Shown here: in pieces, positions 1 to 7,152 of the stretch
How positions within the stretch are numbered: position 1 is the stretch's first letter
How the letters are laid out: the number at the start of each line of letters is the position of its first letter
Virus record (IMG/VR): IMGVR_UViG_3300025732_000023
Span: 1-64,000 of that record
Strand: one strand, 5' to 3'
Source of the DNA: a virus
Length of the DNA stretch: 64,000 bases
Translations under genes and position numbers: made by a program
The notes under the pieces: model-generated
What the model saw: only the letters and a program-made list of their open reading frames with translations
Told to the model about the DNA's origin: nothing
Databases searched by the model: none

Positions 1-504
1 ACCGGCACCAAGATTATAAGCAAAGCTGAGCAGAGCGCCTCTTTGTCCATCTGACATTTCACTCCAATGTGGGATTTTTCTAAGTGATGGAAGGAAGTTG
101 TGCTTACACTCATCAATCAAAAGTTCATCTGCTTCTGCTTGAGTGATTGAATCTCCCATCTTAAACGCAGAACCATCTTTCTTGCGAGTACATCCCCAAC
201 CAATCGTGATTGGAAGATTACCGGTAAGTGGATCTGGGTATGCATTTAATCTACATCCCTCAAACTCTTTGATTAACTTAATGCCCATCTGAGGAACATC
301 ATCACCACCTACAGGAGCTGCAGCAGCGGGAGCAGATGCTGGTGCAGCACTAGTCTTTTTTCCTCTATAAATCTCTGCCCAATCAATATTATCTTCTAGA
401 TACTTGACTGGGAGGTTATCTTCCAACCACTGAACTGCTTTGACGTGGTTGGGGTTCTTCTCGTCATAAAACTTGAAGAAGTTATGTAGATCGATTCTTG
501 CCAT
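1..504 (-). CDS. Phage lysozyme (GH24), partial at left edge
   Basis: Peptidoglycan-cleaving endolysin of the T4 lysozyme family. The frame runs off the left edge; 168 N-terminal residues are visible. Residues 1-50 (LHNFFKFYDE and on) form a domain shared with the neighbouring peptidase gene at 603-1274. An Ala/Pro linker (about 52-66) follows, then the lysozyme domain: Glu82 in FEGCRL, Asp91 and Thr100 in ITIGWG correspond to the T4 Glu-Asp-Thr catalytic set, followed by ALLSFAYNLG. ATG at 504 is preceded by GGAG about 6 bases upstream. The small gene 482-628 overlaps its start. No signal peptide is seen, so export would need a holin or delivery as a virion part. The enzyme class is clear; the role of the N-terminal domain is unknown. 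Confidence 0.93.
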   Translation of the reverse strand, partial: MARIDLHNFFKFYDEKNPNHVKAVQWLEDNLPVKYLEDNIDWAEIYRGKKTSAAPASAPAAAAPVGGDDVPQMGIKLIKEFEGCRLNAYPDPLTGNLPITIGWGCTRKKDGSAFKMGDSITQAEADELLIDECKHNFLPSLRKIPHWSEMSDGQRGALLSFAYNLGAG

Positions 505-628
505 TGTTGTCTCCGAAATACCGTTGATAAAGTTCGTTTGCTTCTACATGCTTTCCATTATTTGTAAGATCTCTAATCACTTTAAGCATCTTTCTTTTAA
601 AATTAATCGAAGATTCTGCCCCATCCAT
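482..628 (-). CDS. Small conserved-type hypothetical protein (48 aa)
   Basis: Unrecognised 48-residue protein. ATG at 628 has an excellent ribosome site, AGGAGG, 5 bases upstream, inside the 3' end of the C39-like peptidase gene. Its stop overlaps the lysozyme start by 23 bases, so the three genes form a tightly overlapped set. The protein is helical and charged (FKRKMLKVIRDL, NELYQRYFGD), with no membrane segment or enzyme motif. A longer frame reaching to 691 was not used because it has no good ribosome site. Confidence 0.7.
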   Translation of the reverse strand: MDGAESSINFKRKMLKVIRDLTNNGKHVEANELYQRYFGDNNGKNRST

Positions 629-1274
629 CGTTTCCTCCTGGACACCAGCGATGCTTGAGCATTGCTTTGGCGTAAATAGTCTTCTTACCATTTGTTACTG
701 GACCAGTGTAGTTATCATTACAGGAACCGTATGGGTCGTTACAGTAGTAACCTTTGCCATCTGGTGTCTTACCAATGACTACAACCATGTGCCCGCCAGT
801 AGGTGCAGATAGAGGACCCCTGTGAAGGATACCAATAACAACTGGTTTCCCAGCATCAAGGCTACGATCAATATCAGCGAAAGAAAGATTGTAACTAAAG
901 TGTGACTTAACTCCATAACCAGCCAGAACTTTCGTTTGTACCGCATGGTCAGTAGTATCGCCAATCGCAAATACTTTCTTGACATACTCATCATCACCTT
1001 TAATGCTTCCTGGCTTGAGGAAAGCAAGGCACATAGCACACGATGAACTGTTACAAGTTCTATGTGCATCTCTGTAGTTATCTACTTGATTGAAATAAGG
1101 AACATCCAGAACTGCGGGTGTAGGGGGCTTAGTTCTGTAAATACCAATCCAATCTGTTTCTGCATCATCTAAAAACTGAGAAGGAAGATTATCCTCTAAC
1201 CATTGAACTGCCGCCACGTGATTTGAATTGTTCTCGTCGTAAAACTTGAAAAAGTTATGAAGATCAAGTGTCAT
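603..1274 (-). CDS. C39-like cysteine peptidase with lysozyme-shared N-terminal domain
   Basis: Predicted papain-fold cysteine peptidase of the C39_2 type (223 aa). Residues 1-48 repeat the N-terminal domain of the adjacent lysozyme (LHNFFKFYDE, AVQWLEDNLP, DW.GIYR). From residue 56 the catalytic domain shows Cys79 in NSSSCAMC, His162 in TGGHMVVV and Asp180 in CNDPYG, the order and spacing of a C39-like triad. It may cut peptidoglycan cross-bridges or process proteins; the substrate cannot be told from sequence. ATG at 1274 follows AGGAG and overlaps the upstream 66-aa gene by 11 bases. Pairing with the lysozyme and sharing its N-terminal domain suggests a joint lysis or penetration role. Confidence 0.85.
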   Translation of the reverse strand: MTLDLHNFFKFYDENNSNHVAAVQWLEDNLPSQFLDDAETDWIGIYRTKPPTPAVLDVPYFNQVDNYRDAHRTCNSSSCAMCLAFLKPGSIKGDDEYVKKVFAIGDTTDHAVQTKVLAGYGVKSHFSYNLSFADIDRSLDAGKPVVIGILHRGPLSAPTGGHMVVVIGKTPDGKGYYCNDPYGSCNDNYTGPVTNGKKTIYAKAMLKHRWCPGGNDGWGRIFD

Positions 1275-1464
1275 CTTCGTCTCCTATAAACTCTAATGAG
1301 AAAATATCATGCTCTGGAATTTCTGAATCCAACCACTCACTAAATTCTGATTGAATTGCGTATGCGTTTTGATATTCATGTTCTTCATTTATATCACAAA
1401 GAGTATGAATACGATCAGTTGCCCAATCGTGGGTTAAACGAAGAGTCTCAATCAAAGTTACCAT
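1264..1464 (-). CDS. Small acidic hypothetical protein (66 aa)
   Basis: Unrecognised acidic protein rich in Asp and Glu, especially at the C-terminus (FIGDEDDT). No membrane segment. It overlaps the endonuclease gene upstream by 17 bases and the peptidase gene downstream by 11 bases, so it is embedded in a translationally coupled string. The ribosome site is weak (GAAAAGA region), which fits coupling rather than independent initiation. Confidence 0.6.
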   Translation of the reverse strand: MVTLIETLRLTHDWATDRIHTLCDINEEHEYQNAYAIQSEFSEWLDSEIPEHDIFSLEFIGDEDDT

Positions 1465-1876
1465 AATCTTTTCGCATGTAGCGTCCTAGAATATTGCTAT
1501 TGTAGTACGCTGGTGTTCCATCGTCAAGTGATTCACTCAACACATTATTTAGAAAAAGTTGTTTTGTTTCTTCATAATTACAGTCACCTTTTGCTTTATG
1601 AAGACTCAATATTTCTCTACCGAAGATCTCTTTGCCGTGCTTTTTAATATCTTCTTTCAACTCAGGACAAGAACCATAATATTTCTTCCAGTCTGATTCT
1701 TGTTTTACTCTTCTTTTCTTTCCTGGCGGAGTTCTGAAAGACCAGAAGTATTTTCTTCCAATATATTTTCTACCGGTGGTCTTATTGCTTATACAGTAAA
1801 CAAATCCAAAGTACTCACCAATATTATCAGTATCAAAAATTTCCCCATTATATTTCCAAGGATTATCATAGCTCAT
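1448..1876 (-). CDS. GIY-YIG family endonuclease (Seg-like homing enzyme)
   Basis: Free-standing homing-type endonuclease, 142 aa. The GIY-YIG module lies at about residues 23-45 (FGFVYCISN, then KYIGRKYF with the expected Arg). A Glu in YEETKQLFL and Asn residues in YYNSNILGRY fit the later catalytic positions. The first tyrosine motif is degenerate (FVY for GIY), as in several T4-phage relatives. No extra DNA-binding repeats are seen, unlike the second GIY-YIG gene at 13301. It sits at the boundary between the leftward genes and the rightward adhesin island, a typical place for such mobile genes. A GATAAATA late promoter lies 21 bases upstream of the ATG. Confidence 0.85.
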   Translation of the reverse strand: MSYDNPWKYNGEIFDTDNIGEYFGFVYCISNKTTGRKYIGRKYFWSFRTPPGKKRRVKQESDWKKYYGSCPELKEDIKKHGKEIFGREILSLHKAKGDCNYEETKQLFLNNVLSESLDDGTPAYYNSNILGRYMRKDYGNFD

Positions 1877-1897
1877 ATAGTAATCATTAAGAGCTAT

Positions 1898-1905
1898 TAT
1901 TTATC
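1898..1905 (-). promoter_or_regulatory. Late promoter GATAAATA (leftward)
   Basis: GATAAATA on the minus strand 21 bases before the GIY-YIG gene at 1876, within one base of the gp55-dependent TATAAATA box of T4-like phages. It forms a divergent pair with the rightward box at 1960-1967. Confidence 0.65.
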
Positions 1906-1959
1906 CTTCAACGGGAACAAAGAGATTCTAGGTATGTTTTGGGATCTTGTCAAGCCCTT

Positions 1960-1967
1960 GATAAATA
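1960..1967 (+). promoter_or_regulatory. Late promoter GATAAATA (rightward)
   Basis: GATAAATA 20 bases before the ATG at 1988, the first gene of the only rightward cluster. Together with the leftward box at 1898-1905 it gives a compact divergent late promoter region. Confidence 0.65.
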
Positions 1968-1987
1968 CTCAATAAAGTCTTATAATA

Positions 1988-2980
1988 ATGACTGTCTACG
2001 TCAATAATATAACCATTAATACTGGGGAATACTTTTCCAGAGACTTTTACTTGGACAATATTGACGGTACACCATTAAACTTGGTTGGATATGCAGCGTC
2101 TTCATATATTCGTAAGCACCCAGAAAGTTTAAATCCAACTGCAAAGTTTAATGTAGGATTTATTGACAGAAATAACGGAAGAATAAGAGTATCATTAGCA
2201 TCTACCGTAACTGCCAGTATTAAACCTGGTCGGTATGTTTATGATGTTTTGTTTACTGATAACACGACTAAGAAGTCAATTGTAATCGAAGGTAATATTC
2301 TTGCAACAGAAGATGTTTCTACTGATTGTTTGTTTTTAAAGACTGATTATGCAAATAAATTTGGATTTATACCTTTTGATAATCAAACAGTTACTGCAAA
2401 TGGTAATTATCCAAGTAACACAATTGATGAAATAACAATAAATGATATTAATGATTATGGGGTAATAATTTTTGGATATGCAGATAAATGTGGAACCCTA
2501 CCAAACCTAGTTTCTTTTTTACAAAACCCAACTAACATTGATATAATAAATCAATATCTTTATCGTGGTGGTGTAGTTTGGTTTAGAGGAGAATGGCGAG
2601 GAAGCTTTGGAATTTGTGCTCCAGCTGCAGATCAAAATCTTGCTCTTGCTGCTCTTGGGACTAACATAAGAGTAAAGGGAGTTGGACATGTACCAAGCAC
2701 AACTACAAATATATCTGGAAGCACGGTTCTTCCCGCAACACTAAACCACGATGCGACAAATGGATTGGATGGTGGAATAGCACTTTATGAATCAAGTAGT
2801 AATGGTTTTATTACTGTTGCATACGAAAAAGTTAATAATGGTGTAATATTTGTAAATGCAGATGTAAATGGAAGTTTTACAAGTCCATCAGATGAACTTT
2901 ATGATGGTATAAGAGACTTGGTTACCGCCAATGAATATACCCCAACAGTAACTACACCCAATTATAACCCAAATCCATAA
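1988..2980 (+). CDS. Adhesin-like virion protein, shared N-terminal domain plus Rossmann-like C-terminus
   Basis: 330-residue protein of the rightward island. Residues 1-112 are one of three copies in this island of a beta-rich domain (MTVYVNNITIN, KPGRYVYDVLF, IEGNI), resembling N-terminal domains of phage tail or baseplate proteins. From about 120 a different alpha/beta part follows (DYGVIIFGYADKCG, YLYRGGVVWFRGE, GHVPSTTT), which looks like a small Rossmann-type or amidotransferase-like fold of unknown function. No ribosome site precedes the ATG. A virion or host-recognition role is inferred from domain sharing, late promoter and neighbours. Confidence 0.75.
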   Translation: MTVYVNNITINTGEYFSRDFYLDNIDGTPLNLVGYAASSYIRKHPESLNPTAKFNVGFIDRNNGRIRVSLASTVTASIKPGRYVYDVLFTDNTTKKSIVIEGNILATEDVSTDCLFLKTDYANKFGFIPFDNQTVTANGNYPSNTIDEITINDINDYGVIIFGYADKCGTLPNLVSFLQNPTNIDIINQYLYRGGVVWFRGEWRGSFGICAPAADQNLALAALGTNIRVKGVGHVPSTTTNISGSTVLPATLNHDATNGLDGGIALYESSSNGFITVAYEKVNNGVIFVNADVNGSFTSPSDELYDGIRDLVTANEYTPTVTTPNYNPNP

Positions 2981-2983
2981 ATA
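2976..2983 (+). promoter_or_regulatory. Late promoter CATAAATA, 11 bases from ATG
   Basis: CATAAATA overlapping the stop codon of the preceding gene and only 11 bases before the ATG at 2995. Transcripts started here would have a leader of about five bases. Nearly the same junction recurs at 6758-6765. Confidence 0.6.
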
Positions 2984-2994
2984 CTTAAAAAACG

Positions 2995-3585
2995 ATGTCG
3001 GTATATGTAAATAACCTTACTATCAATATAGGAACAGACTTTGTACAAACATATGATTTGTATCAGAGTGGTGGTAAGGTTATTGATCTAACTGGATATT
3101 CGGCAGCATCAAGTCTCAGAAAACACAGAGATAGTAATACATCGGTAAGTTTTGTTGTTGGATTTCCAGATAGAAAGAATGGAAAAATTAAAATATCAAT
3201 TCCTAGTTGGACAACTACTAGACTAAAACCTGGTAGATATGTTTATGATATTTTGATGACAAAACCGAATGGTGATAAAGGAATTATTGTTGAAGGAACT
3301 ATTCACGCAAGAGCAGGTATATCAACGGGTTGTTCCTTTTCACTACCGACTAGTTCTCAAAGACTTTGTATTGCTGTGATTGATGAAAGCGATAATCAAA
3401 CAACTGGTGGAATGTCTCAAAGTTGGGATGTATTTAGATCTACATATCCAAATAGAACTTTTTATCTTCTACAACCAACAACCTTTGGATATGGTAATAG
3501 TGTAAATAATACTAACTATAGTGATTTAAGGTGCCCTGATAACTTCTTGACTGAAACAACTGTAAACGTCTCACCGCTGATCTAA
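2995..3585 (+). CDS. Adhesin-like virion protein, shared N-terminal domain plus vWA-like stub
   Basis: 196-residue paralogue of the gene before it. Residues 1-108 hold the second copy of the shared domain (SVYVNNLTIN, KPGRYVYDILM, VEGTI). The remaining 80 residues begin with LCIAVIDESDNQTTGG, which looks like the first strand and metal-binding loop region of a von Willebrand A fold, followed by one helix and one strand, so the fold seems incomplete. No ribosome site; a late promoter box lies 11 bases upstream. One base separates it from the next gene. Confidence 0.72.
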   Translation: MSVYVNNLTINIGTDFVQTYDLYQSGGKVIDLTGYSAASSLRKHRDSNTSVSFVVGFPDRKNGKIKISIPSWTTTRLKPGRYVYDILMTKPNGDKGIIVEGTIHARAGISTGCSFSLPTSSQRLCIAVIDESDNQTTGGMSQSWDVFRSTYPNRTFYLLQPTTFGYGNSVNNTNYSDLRCPDNFLTETTVNVSPLI

Positions 3586-3586
3586 A

Positions 3587-5035
3587 ATGTCTCAACAAGG
3601 ATTTCCAAACGGTGGCATAATGCCAGATGATGACGCAGATTTTACATATTCAAATATCATTACTACGGAAGCGGATATAAGAGCAGCTGCTCAGGAAATT
3701 GTAAACGAAGCTTACATATCTGGTAATATTGAATCAAAAGTTGCAGATACTGTTGCAACTAGTATTGAAGGGTTGGCAACAGCGGGATTAACCCTTGCAC
3801 AATATTATATTCAGCAAGTTACATATCAAGGTAATGATGGATATGGCACAGAAAACAATCCTGTTGAAATTAATTACAGTTCTAATGTGAATGAATTATT
3901 TACAAAATCTCTTGGTTCTGATGCAAATCCTGATAGTATCTACCAAAGTTATCGAGCAAATTCTACAAATATAGATGGAGTTCAAAACACATTTTTTCAT
4001 TTAGGAGCAGGACCTAATTCATTTAATTGGGATGCGAATGGAAATTTGACAATAACCGATACATATCTTTTTACGGGTTTAGATGATATTGGTGCAGCAC
4101 CAACTGTGGATCAAGCAACTTCTCCTGGCGGTCTTCTTGCACAAGTTGCTAAATTTTTTATTGGTCTTGCTGCTGGAAGTTTTTTAACACCTCTTGCACA
4201 ACTCAAAGGTGATATTAACAATATATCAAAAATGCTTTTCGGAGCATCAGCAGCAAACTATGTTGATGGAGGTGTTCCTTTTAACCTTGTTAGATGGGCA
4301 GAGGTAAATGGACAAAACGTAACTGATATTGGTCTTATTGAACCAATGAAGTTTCTCAAAAGATTTACCCCACAAGAATTATATGATAACAATCCCACAC
4401 TTTTCTTTGATGCAGTTGCTAAAGGTTTGATACCATTTTCGGCATTACTTGCAATGCCAGATTTTATTTGCAATTCTATCGAAGTTGGTTCTGGACCAGA
4501 TCCATTTGGATTTCTTCCAAATTATGCACCAGTTAATACAACTTTGCCCGCTGATCCTGATGACTGGACTTTTGGTGGGGGTGGAAATTATCCAAAACCC
4601 TTTACTAGTTTTGCACAAAGAATAACAGAGGCAAATCTTTCTCTTGGTCCATTTGCAATGGTAGATTTTAAAAATCCAACCACTAATGTATCAACAAGAA
4701 TTTCTGGAAGAATATGTAATCTAGCAATAGTATGTAATGGTGCTCCTGGTGTAGTTGGATTTATAAGACAAAACTGGTATGGTGCAGATTTAAGTGGAAC
4801 TGGTTATGGTGGTAACCTATTAAAGTGGCAGTGGTGGGAACAGGCAATAAAAACAAAATATACATTTCCATATGGTCACCTTCCAGGATATCCAGATGTC
4901 ACAATAGAAGTTGCAACAGCATCTTATGCCGTTGGAGATGCTAATAACTTTGCACCAGATTTGCCAATACAAGAAGATTATACGCTTCTTCTTGGAACAG
5001 TTCTTGCAGCGGCAGCACTCGGAGCGATACTATAA
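3587..5035 (+). CDS. Virion structural protein, function unknown (482 aa)
   Basis: I do not recognise the family. The protein has Gly/Asn/Thr-rich beta-type composition, an Ala-rich helical stretch near residues 180-200 (FFIGLAAGSFLTPLAQL) and a hydrophobic C-terminal tail (LLLGTVLAAAALGAIL) that could insert in a membrane or pack in a trimer core. It lies inside the late rightward island and its stop overlaps the next start (TAATG), so the two are coupled. A fibre or tip role is inferred from context only. Confidence 0.7.
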   Translation: MSQQGFPNGGIMPDDDADFTYSNIITTEADIRAAAQEIVNEAYISGNIESKVADTVATSIEGLATAGLTLAQYYIQQVTYQGNDGYGTENNPVEINYSSNVNELFTKSLGSDANPDSIYQSYRANSTNIDGVQNTFFHLGAGPNSFNWDANGNLTITDTYLFTGLDDIGAAPTVDQATSPGGLLAQVAKFFIGLAAGSFLTPLAQLKGDINNISKMLFGASAANYVDGGVPFNLVRWAEVNGQNVTDIGLIEPMKFLKRFTPQELYDNNPTLFFDAVAKGLIPFSALLAMPDFICNSIEVGSGPDPFGFLPNYAPVNTTLPADPDDWTFGGGGNYPKPFTSFAQRITEANLSLGPFAMVDFKNPTTNVSTRISGRICNLAIVCNGAPGVVGFIRQNWYGADLSGTGYGGNLLKWQWWEQAIKTKYTFPYGHLPGYPDVTIEVATASYAVGDANNFAPDLPIQEDYTLLLGTVLAAAALGAIL

Positions 5036-6762
5036 TGCCAAATCCAACTAGTAATAATAGAATTGCTTTTAAAAATTATTTAAGGGCAAACAAACAAAAA
5101 TTCACAAGTGGAATACAAACTTGTGTTCTTGGAGATATCCAGAATGTAATATTAAGTATATCTTCTGGAATTGATACTTCACAAATAACAAGAGTTGTTA
5201 TATTTGATGATGGAGAAAGAGTTGGATTATCAACAGTCTTAAATCAAAAACAACTGTTCTATGTTCCTGCACTACCAAATGATTCTATTGTTATTGGTGT
5301 TGGAACTGCGGGTGATGTTGGAATAAAATCTTACAGGGGATATAAGTTAGACTTTGTTGGAGATGGGCAAGGAATTAGATATGAGAATCAAATATTTGGA
5401 CTAAACTCAGTAATCGGATTAGGTACAGATACTTCACTTACAGTATTAGGATTAGGTGGAGGTCTGTTCTTACCAGGTGATCCGCCAACTTATAGTATTA
5501 CACAATCTGCAACAACAGTTAATGAGGGGCAAACAGTATCTTTTGCTGTTACTACTGCAAACGTAGGTTCTGGAACAACTTTATACTATAATATTATTGG
5601 TAATACTTCAAACGCAGACTTTTTAGATGGATCGTTAAGTGGTTCTTTTGTTGTAACAAATGGATCTGGATCTTTTTCAAAGACACTAGCAACGGATTCA
5701 TTATATAATGAATTTACTGAAGGATTTAAAGTTAATATTTCAACTGGTTCTACAACTGGGGCAATTGTTGGAACATCAAATACAATATTTGTTACAAATC
5801 TAGGAGAACCATCATATACAATTGGTGTTTCAACAACAACGGTTAATGAAGGTGGATCAGTTAATTTTACACTGAATACAGTTAATGTTGGAGACGGAAC
5901 TACATTATATTATAGTACTGGCGGCAGTATGGAAGCCGCTGACTTCTCCAATAATTCACTAACTGGATCTTTTAGTATTGTTGGTACAGGTGCAACAACT
6001 GGTATTGCAACAGTTACAAGAACCCTTGCAAATGATATCCTTACAGAAGGAAGTGAGTCATTTACATTTGTTGTAAGAACTGGTTCAACTAGTGGATCAG
6101 TTGTTGCAACAAGTTCAACAATTACAGTTGCTGATGTAGTACCAACATATTCAGTCACACCATCAGCAACATCTGTTAATGAAGGATCATCAGTAACTTT
6201 TACTATTACAACTGCTGGTGTTCCAAATGGAACCGTACTATATTGGACGGCATTACAAGTATCTGGAACTTTATCCGCTTCAGACTTTACTGACGCTGCT
6301 GTAAGTGGTTCATTTACTGTGAACAATAACACTGGAACGATTATTAGAACAATCTCGGCAGACCGTTCCACCGAATCGATTGATATATTTCAGATTCAAA
6401 TTCGTAGAAGTTCAATTACCGGAACTGTAATTGCAACATCAGATTCAGTCACAATTAACGATACATCAAAAAATGTTGGATCTAATGCAAGTGGTCTTAC
6501 ATTTGGTCCCGTTCAAGTCAATAGGGACAATGGAAACACTGCCCTTGCTTCTGACTGGTATACAATTTGTGGACTTGAAAATATTCCAGAAGGATCGTCA
6601 ATCGCATTGTTTATTGATAATTCTGGTAGTATGACCCAAGCAACCGTTCAGGCATCATATAATCTTTTAGTTTCAAAATTAAATGCAAGAGGCATAACAA
6701 TTACCACAGTAACAAATTCAAATGAAGATTGGATTACTCCCTTCCTAGTTGATTTACCATAA
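5035..6762 (+). CDS. Calx-beta repeat adhesin with truncated vWA-like C-terminus
   Basis: 575-residue surface protein. After an N-terminal domain (1-145) come three tandem repeats of about 110 residues starting near 148, 258 and 368. Each opens with a Y[ST][IV] strand, then T[TS]VNEG, then a G.LYY or LYW strand, and ends with TGS.TG..V.TS: the Calx-beta immunoglobulin-like pattern. The C-terminus (about 520-575) carries ALFIDNSGSMT, a DxSxS metal-site motif, but only one helix and one strand follow, so a full vWA domain is absent. A calcium-stabilised fibre binding host surface polymer is a reasonable inference. Coupled by TAATG to the preceding gene. Confidence 0.82.
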   Translation: MPNPTSNNRIAFKNYLRANKQKFTSGIQTCVLGDIQNVILSISSGIDTSQITRVVIFDDGERVGLSTVLNQKQLFYVPALPNDSIVIGVGTAGDVGIKSYRGYKLDFVGDGQGIRYENQIFGLNSVIGLGTDTSLTVLGLGGGLFLPGDPPTYSITQSATTVNEGQTVSFAVTTANVGSGTTLYYNIIGNTSNADFLDGSLSGSFVVTNGSGSFSKTLATDSLYNEFTEGFKVNISTGSTTGAIVGTSNTIFVTNLGEPSYTIGVSTTTVNEGGSVNFTLNTVNVGDGTTLYYSTGGSMEAADFSNNSLTGSFSIVGTGATTGIATVTRTLANDILTEGSESFTFVVRTGSTSGSVVATSSTITVADVVPTYSVTPSATSVNEGSSVTFTITTAGVPNGTVLYWTALQVSGTLSASDFTDAAVSGSFTVNNNTGTIIRTISADRSTESIDIFQIQIRRSSITGTVIATSDSVTINDTSKNVGSNASGLTFGPVQVNRDNGNTALASDWYTICGLENIPEGSSIALFIDNSGSMTQATVQASYNLLVSKLNARGITITTVTNSNEDWITPFLVDLP

Positions 6763-6765
6763 ATA
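6758..6765 (+). promoter_or_regulatory. Late promoter CATAAATA, 12 bases from ATG
   Basis: CATAAATA overlapping the stop of the Calx-beta gene, 12 bases before ATG 6778. The surrounding CCATAAATA[CT]TT and A-run match the junction at 2975-2994. Confidence 0.6.
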
Positions 6766-6777
6766 TTTCAAAAACCA

Positions 6778-7122
6778 ATGGCAGTTACATATACGGCAAA
6801 TTTAGTCATATATACGGGAACTGATTTTGATCAGACCTTTGCACTTGAAGATGATCAATCAAACAGCGCATTAAATTTGACTGGATATAGCGGATGTGCT
6901 CAACTCAAAAGATATGAGTCTTCGAGTAAAACTGCCGATTTTACAGTTGGTTTTGCTAATGATAGAACAACTGGTAGAGTTACACTTTCTCTTGGATCAA
7001 CTACAAGTGCTGCAATTAAACCAGGAAAATATTTTTACGACTTACTATTAAACAGTCCCACTGGAACTACAACAAGAGTTGTAGAAGGAACTGCTTTGGT
7101 TAAAAAGTCTGTTACTAGATAA
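6778..7122 (+). CDS. Stand-alone copy of the island's shared N-terminal domain
   Basis: 114-residue protein consisting only of the third copy of the domain at the start of the genes at 1988 and 2995 (TGTDFDQTF, LNLTGYSG, KPGKYFYDLLL, VEGTA). It has no C-terminal module, so it is either a minimal structural subunit or a head piece left after module loss. It ends the rightward island and faces the leftward genes across a terminator hairpin. No ribosome site is seen before its ATG. Confidence 0.75.
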   Translation: MAVTYTANLVIYTGTDFDQTFALEDDQSNSALNLTGYSGCAQLKRYESSSKTADFTVGFANDRTTGRVTLSLGSTTSAAIKPGKYFYDLLLNSPTGTTTRVVEGTALVKKSVTR

Positions 7123-7123
7123 T

Positions 7124-7148
7124 AAAAAAGAGGGTTGTTAACCCTCTT
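7124..7148 (-). terminator. Rho-independent terminator between converging genes
   Basis: Hairpin AAGAGGGTT / AACCCTCTT with loop of three (7128-7148). Read leftward it is followed by TTTTTTATT, so it best serves the gene ending at 7153; read rightward it lacks a good T-run but may also stop the adhesin island. Confidence 0.8.
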
Positions 7149-7152
7149 GAAA

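Noticed and set aside
1958-1986. Sigma70-like promoter TTGATA-17-TATAAT before the adhesin island
   Set aside because: Transcription would start after the ATG at 1988; the overlapping GATAAATA late box fits the gene better.
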